A stretch of 64,000 nt of DNA, from assembly GCF_025847275.1 (NCBI RefSeq), contig NZ_JAOZEV010000017.1, positions 1-64,000 on the forward strand. The letters are read 5' to 3'. This document shows positions 60,858 to 64,000 of this stretch, in pieces. The stretch comes from Flavobacterium frigoritolerans. Its GTDB lineage: Bacteria > Bacteroidota > Bacteroidia > Flavobacteriales > Flavobacteriaceae. The translations under genes were made by a program, and so were the position numbers. Within the stretch, counting starts at the first letter, position 1. The number at the start of each line of letters is the position of its first letter. The notes below the pieces were generated by a model. The model worked only from the letters and a program-made list of their open reading frames with translations. It was not told the origin of the DNA and did no database searches.

Positions 60858-61420
60858 TATACCTTATCCAATGGTTTTCTTCTGTCTTCACGAATCTGTT
60901 TAAAATGGCTAGGAGTTAATCCAGTAACTTTTTTAAATTGATTACTAAGATAAGCAACGCTCGAATAGTTCAAACGATCTGCGATTTCACTTAAGGATAA
61001 TTCATCATAAACTAAAAGCTCTTTTATTTTCTCAATCTTTTGAGCAATAAAATATTTTTCTATTGTAGTGCCTTCTACTTCAGAAAATAGGTTAGAAAGA
61101 TAATTGTAATCATGGTTGAGTTCTTTACTCAATATATCAGATAAATTGTTTTTTGAATCATTGTCCTGATGGTGTACCAAATCGATGATAGTATTTTTTA
61201 TTTTTTCGATGATTCTACTTTTTTTATCATCAATTACTTCAAAGCCCAAAGGAACCAGCACACTTTCCAGTGAATTTCTTTCGTCGGAGGTTAGTTCCTT
61301 TGTAAGAGTAACTTCTCCCAACTTAATATTGGTAAACTCCAAACCAAGCTTTTCAAGTTCATCTTGAACTACCATTATACAGCGGTTACAAACCATGTTT
61401 TTGACGAATAATGTATTCAT
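60857..61420 (-). CDS. AraC-type regulator with N-terminal HMA-like metal-binding domain (paralogue 2)
   Basis: 187 residues. The N-terminal domain (MNTLFVKNMVCNRCIMVVQDEL) has CxxC at 11-14 followed by EFTNIKLGEVTLTKELTSDERNSLESVLVPLGF, the same outline as the protein at 57603-58199. The C-terminal AraC domain has KYFIAQKIEKIKELLVYDEL, SLSEIADRLNYSSVAYLSNQFKKVTGLTPSHFKQIRED with both HTH helices. Its stop touches the copA promoter element, so the two genes are adjacent on one strand. It is probably the direct activator of copA. Its own promoter has a TAAGTTTG -7 element at 61461-61468 with repeated AATAGTAA sites upstream. Confidence 0.87.
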   Translation of the reverse strand: MNTLFVKNMVCNRCIMVVQDELEKLGLEFTNIKLGEVTLTKELTSDERNSLESVLVPLGFEVIDDKKSRIIEKIKNTIIDLVHHQDNDSKNNLSDILSKELNHDYNYLSNLFSEVEGTTIEKYFIAQKIEKIKELLVYDELSLSEIADRLNYSSVAYLSNQFKKVTGLTPSHFKQIREDRRKPLDKV

Positions 61421-61460
61421 ATTCCTTATTTGATAAAATTTTATATTGTAAATATATAGG

Positions 61461-61493
61461 CAAACTTACTATTAAAATTCAATTTACTATTCA
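61461..61493 (-). promoter_or_regulatory. promoter of the second HMA-AraC gene with direct repeats
   Basis: Read leftward, TAAGTTTG (61461-61468) fits TAnnTTTG. AATAGTAA occurs twice, 18 bp apart, the second overlapping the -7 element; the first begins an AGTAAAT as in the shared 65-bp element. This may be an autoregulatory site. The rest of 61421-61840 contains only the short ORF at 61671. Confidence 0.5.
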
Positions 61494-61670
61494 TTATAAA
61501 TGACTAACTGGGTAAAATGTTTAAGACTGTAAATATATATTGACTTATAAATAATAATCTAAATTAGAGAGTTGATAAATGATGAATTAGTTTTTTTCGC
61601 ACTATTTACAGCCACAATCAATCAGTAAATGTTATAAATCAAACAAGGAATAACACTATAGTGCAGCCCG

Positions 61671-61838
61671 ATGCTATACTTAAGTTTGTACAAAAAAAAA
61701 CAGGAAAATGGATTTGATATATTATTTGACAAACCCATCAAACTACATGAAAAGATAAAGGAGTTAGTGGGAATTAAATATCTAAATAAAATTAGATTAC
61801 TGAAACCTAACCAAATTTTATCTATTAATCAGGAATAA
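61671..61838 (+). CDS. 55-codon ORF directly upstream of the DUF2652 gene
   Basis: Begins MLYLSLYKKKQENGFDILFD and ends LLKPNQILSINQE; the stop is 2 bp before the DUF2652 start. Composition is protein-like and the frame has stops before its ATG. It may be a short coupled gene or the tail of a truncated one. No family recognised. Confidence 0.35.
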   Translation: MLYLSLYKKKQENGFDILFDKPIKLHEKIKELVGIKYLNKIRLLKPNQILSINQE

Positions 61839-61840
61839 AT

Positions 61841-62410
61841 ATGATACAAGAACATGCTGCTCAATATGAAAAAGGAATTGTCATAATCCCTGATATATCT
61901 GGTTTTACAAACTTTGTTATAAATACCAATATGTTTATCGGAAAATATATAACTGAAAATCTTCTGAAGTCAATAATAAATAGTAATAATCTTAACCTAG
62001 AAGTTTCTGAAATTGAAGGAGATGCTATATTGTTTTATAAATACCGCAAAATACCTTCCTTTGATGATACAATAACTCAGATAGAAGTAATGTACGATAA
62101 CTTTAAAAAAGAAGTAGCCAAGCTTTCCTTACAGCTTGATATAAAAATTCCTTTATCATTGAAAATTATTGTGCACTATGGAGCTTTTACCAAATATAAA
62201 ATTGGAAGGTTTGAAAAACTATATGGAGCGCCAGTTGTAGAAGCTCACAAAATGCTCAAAAATCATATTGCCAAATTTCCGCCGTATGCTTTATTCTCAG
62301 ATGCATTTTTAAAAGCCAATTTTGAACAACCAGCTCAATCAACTTTAGAATATGATAATTGTGAGAACTGTATGTACCTGCCAGAAATCGGTTATATTCA
62401 TTATTTGTGA
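61841..62410 (+). CDS. DUF2652 protein, adenylate-cyclase-like fold
   Basis: 189 residues matching DUF2652 in pattern: GIVIIPDISGFTNFVINTNM near 12, LEVSEIEGDAILFYKYRK near 51, and LSLKIIVHYGAFTKYKIGRFEKLYGAPVVEAHKMLKNH near 105-140. The layout resembles class III nucleotide cyclase domains (two Asp positions in PDISGF and EGDAIL), yet catalytic activity is not shown for the family. A Cys pair DNCENCM lies near the C-terminus. No operon partner other than the 55-codon ORF. Confidence 0.78.
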   Translation: MIQEHAAQYEKGIVIIPDISGFTNFVINTNMFIGKYITENLLKSIINSNNLNLEVSEIEGDAILFYKYRKIPSFDDTITQIEVMYDNFKKEVAKLSLQLDIKIPLSLKIIVHYGAFTKYKIGRFEKLYGAPVVEAHKMLKNHIAKFPPYALFSDAFLKANFEQPAQSTLEYDNCENCMYLPEIGYIHYL

Positions 62411-62592
62411 TTGGCTAGATTGCCTAATTTCGTATTTATGATATAATGAATAATTGTAGCATTCTGAATTCAAAATAGAATACAAAAACTTTTACTTCTG
62501 TTTTATAAAAATGTTTAAGACATTGATAATAGTGATTTTTTGTGTTTGTTTTTTTCTAAGTTTGTTATAGAAGTGTAAGTAAAGTATAAAAG

Positions 62593-63039
62593 ATGAAAGA
62601 CTTAGAAAAAAAGTTATTGAACAGGAATATAAAACCAACATCAGTACGGTTATTAATATTCAAGACGATGACTGAATTTAAAAAAGCGTTTAGCCTAACT
62701 GATCTTGAAACGGAATTAGAAACCGTTAATAAATCAACCATTTTCAGAACTTTGAGTTTGTTTCATGAAAATTTGCTTATCCATACTATTGATGATGGCT
62801 CTGGTTCTATGAAATATTCAATTTGCATGGAATCCTGTATGTGTACGCTTGGAGAGTTGCATGTTCATTTTAATTGCAACCATTGTCATAATACTTATTG
62901 TCTTGAAAGCATTTCTATACCACCAATTCAACTTCCTGAAAAATTCTTATTAGAGAGTGTCAATTTTGTAATGAAAGGAATTTGTGAAAATTGTTCCAAA
63001 AAAAGCCATCCTGCATTTGCAACCAGGTTCCCAAAATAG
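62593..63039 (+). CDS. Fur-family metalloregulator
   Basis: 148-residue winged-helix repressor. DNA-binding half: IKPTSVRLLIFKTMTEFKKAFSLTDLETELETVNKSTIFRTLSLFHEN. Metal half: LHVHFNCNHCHNTYCLESI with the HxHFxC site and CxxC, plus a second CENCSKKSH at the C-terminus, so the structural zinc is present. CMESCMCTLGELHVHF adds extra Cys. A Zur or other divalent-metal role is suggested by the adjacent P-type ATPase gene 38 bp downstream and by the 7-1-7 boxes at 36012-36064, but Fur or PerR-type roles cannot be excluded. A -7 element TAAGTTTG lies at 62557-62564. Confidence 0.88.
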   Translation: MKDLEKKLLNRNIKPTSVRLLIFKTMTEFKKAFSLTDLETELETVNKSTIFRTLSLFHENLLIHTIDDGSGSMKYSICMESCMCTLGELHVHFNCNHCHNTYCLESISIPPIQLPEKFLLESVNFVMKGICENCSKKSHPAFATRFPK

Positions 63040-63044
63040 AGTGA

Positions 63045-63052
63045 TAATTTTG
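63045..63052 (+). promoter_or_regulatory. -7 element for the His-rich P-type ATPase gene
   Basis: TAATTTTG fits TAnnTTTG directly after the Fur-family stop codon and 25 bp before the ATPase ATG, so the ATPase may have a promoter separate from the regulator. Confidence 0.4.
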
Positions 63053-63077
63053 ACATAGAATTAAAAAATAATTAGAT

Positions 63078-64000
63078 ATGTCAAAGCAATGTTGTAGTAC
63101 TGATGTTTATTTAAAACCTCAAAAAAAAGAGGAACATCAGCATAAGTATGATAGTCAGGGGAGCCAATTGTGTTGTTTAAGAACTGAGGGGATTTATGAT
63201 GGAGCAGAAGGAGAACTACTCTTGAAGGACAAAAAAAAGCAGGAAGAGAAACACAAGCATAATCATAAGCACGATCATAATCATAGTCACGACCATAGTC
63301 ACGGACATGATCATGACCACAGTCACGATCTCGAAGGTAAAACGGCATTTCAGTTATTCTTACCATCTGCCATTTCATTAGTTTTATTGCTCACTGGTAT
63401 AGGATTAGATAATTATTTTCCACAAGATTGGTTTACTAACTGGGTAAGAGTAGTGTGGTATGTAGTGGCTTATATTCCGGTTGGATTACCAGTAATAAAA
63501 GAAGCTATAGAAAGTATTCGTTATAAAGATTTCTTTTCAGAGTTTTTTCTTATGGTTATCGCTACGATGGGGGCTTTTGCTATAGGCGAATATCCCGAAG
63601 CTGTTGCTGTTATGTTATTTTATGCAGTAGGAGAGGTATTTCAAACACTTGCAGTATCACGTGCTAAAGGAAATATCAAAGCTTTACTGGATCAACGTCC
63701 AGATGAGGTTACCATACTAGAAAGAGGTAAGCTCGTGGTTATAAAAGCAGAAGATGCAAAAATAGGAGATATTATTCAGTTAAAACCTGGAGAAAAATTA
63801 GGACTCGACGGAGAACTCATTTCAGAAACTGCGTCATACAACACCGCAGCACTTACTGGAGAAAGTAAACCTGATACGAAAGCAAAAGGAGAAATGGTAT
63901 TGGCAGGTATGATTAATCTCAATACGGTAAGTCAGGTAAAGGTAACCGTTGCTTATTCGGATAGTAAGTTAAGTAAAATATTAGAGTTGGTACAGGATGC
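63078..64000 (+). CDS. Zn/Cd/Co-type P1B ATPase, His-rich N-terminus, cut by window end
   Basis: Metal-export ATPase that runs off the right edge after 307 codons. ATG 63078 gives MSKQCCSTDVYLKPQKKEEH, a second QLCCLRTEG Cys pair, then a cytoplasmic His stretch (about 63240-63330) of HxH repeats (KHNHKHDHNHSHDHSHGHDH in outline). Helices start at TAFQLFLPSAISLVLLLTG near residue 95, continue through SEFFLMVIATMGAFAIGEYP and reach the actuator motif TAALTGESKP near residue 258. A CxxC HMA domain is absent, and His plus Cys clusters replace it, which favours zinc, cadmium or cobalt. The ion-binding CPx motif and DKTGT lie beyond the window. Follows the Fur-family gene. Confidence 0.85.
   Translation, partial: MSKQCCSTDVYLKPQKKEEHQHKYDSQGSQLCCLRTEGIYDGAEGELLLKDKKKQEEKHKHNHKHDHNHSHDHSHGHDHDHSHDLEGKTAFQLFLPSAISLVLLLTGIGLDNYFPQDWFTNWVRVVWYVVAYIPVGLPVIKEAIESIRYKDFFSEFFLMVIATMGAFAIGEYPEAVAVMLFYAVGEVFQTLAVSRAKGNIKALLDQRPDEVTILERGKLVVIKAEDAKIGDIIQLKPGEKLGLDGELISETASYNTAALTGESKPDTKAKGEMVLAGMINLNTVSQVKVTVAYSDSKLSKILELVQD

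Noticed and set aside
63061..63378. 105-codon minus-strand frame rich in Asp, Arg and Tyr
   Set aside because: It is the antisense of the HxH-coding stretch of the P-type ATPase gene; the repetitive composition comes from CAT/CAC codons read backwards.
1..64000. tRNA, rRNA, CRISPR array, prophage or transposase genes
   Set aside because: No sequence resembling these was seen on either strand by reading; an automated RNA and IS search would be needed to exclude small or degenerate cases.

Overview
The window is AT-rich DNA from a Bacteroidota bacterium, most likely Flavobacterium or a close Flavobacteriaceae relative. This rests on a SusC/SusD pair, a type IX secretion C-terminal sorting domain, many lipoproteins ending their signal at a Cys followed by Asp/Asn residues, a LytS/LytTR two-component pair, promoters of the TTTG-N19-TAnnTTTG type and family-level protein similarity. 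I saw no rRNA, tRNA, CRISPR array or transposase gene.

Layout. (1) 0.25-18.8 kb, leftward: a complete sialic acid utilisation locus. It holds a ROK regulator, SusC/SusD outer-membrane uptake, sialic acid lyase, a NanM-type mutarotase, an MFS transporter, a two-domain sialate O-acetylesterase, an N-acylglucosamine 2-epimerase, a secreted sialidase with two LamG-like domains, and NagA. The route is: release and de-acetylate sialic acid outside, import it, anomerise it, cleave it to ManNAc, epimerise to GlcNAc and, after a kinase not seen here, deacetylate GlcNAc-6-P. (2) 19.3-29.5 kb: a malate:quinone oxidoreductase carrying a lipoprotein-like N-terminus, a thioredoxin-like protein, a membrane GT2 glycosyltransferase, a YdjM-type membrane protein, a polysaccharide deacetylase, a CPBP protease and a LytS/LytTR pair. 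(3) 29.7-36.07 kb, leftward: a probable zinc acquisition operon (His/Cys-rich small protein, two DUF4625 lipoproteins, TonB receptor, AztD-like propeller). Its promoter is overlapped by two 7-1-7 Fur/Zur-type palindromes. (4) 36.4-45.4 kb, rightward: an orphan VgrG island with a WHH-nuclease effector, a SUKH immunity protein and a graveyard of immunity genes and toxin fragments. It is bracketed by a 20-bp direct repeat. (5) 45.5-50.3 kb: a GNAT enzyme and the oxidative pentose phosphate operon gnd-zwf-pgl. (6) 50.6-51.6 kb: a 17-residue-repeat protein and a small HMA metallochaperone. (7) 51.7-61.4 kb: an RND efflux operon, CopA, and two unusual one-component regulators that join an HMA-like CxxC domain to an AraC helix-turn-helix. 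(8) 61.7-64.0 kb: a DUF2652 protein, a Fur-family regulator and the start of a His-rich Zn/Cd/Co-type P-ATPase that runs off the right edge.

The most interesting signals are these. A roughly 65-bp promoter element is shared by copA, the HMA chaperone and the RND operon, and probably links them to the HMA-AraC regulators. The zinc promoter has two boxes placed on its -33 and -7 elements. A family of intergenic palindromic repeats includes two 211-217 bp MITE-like copies with 13-bp terminal inverted repeats; one palindrome shows paired changes in its two arms. The effector island holds a chimeric immunity/toxin remnant.
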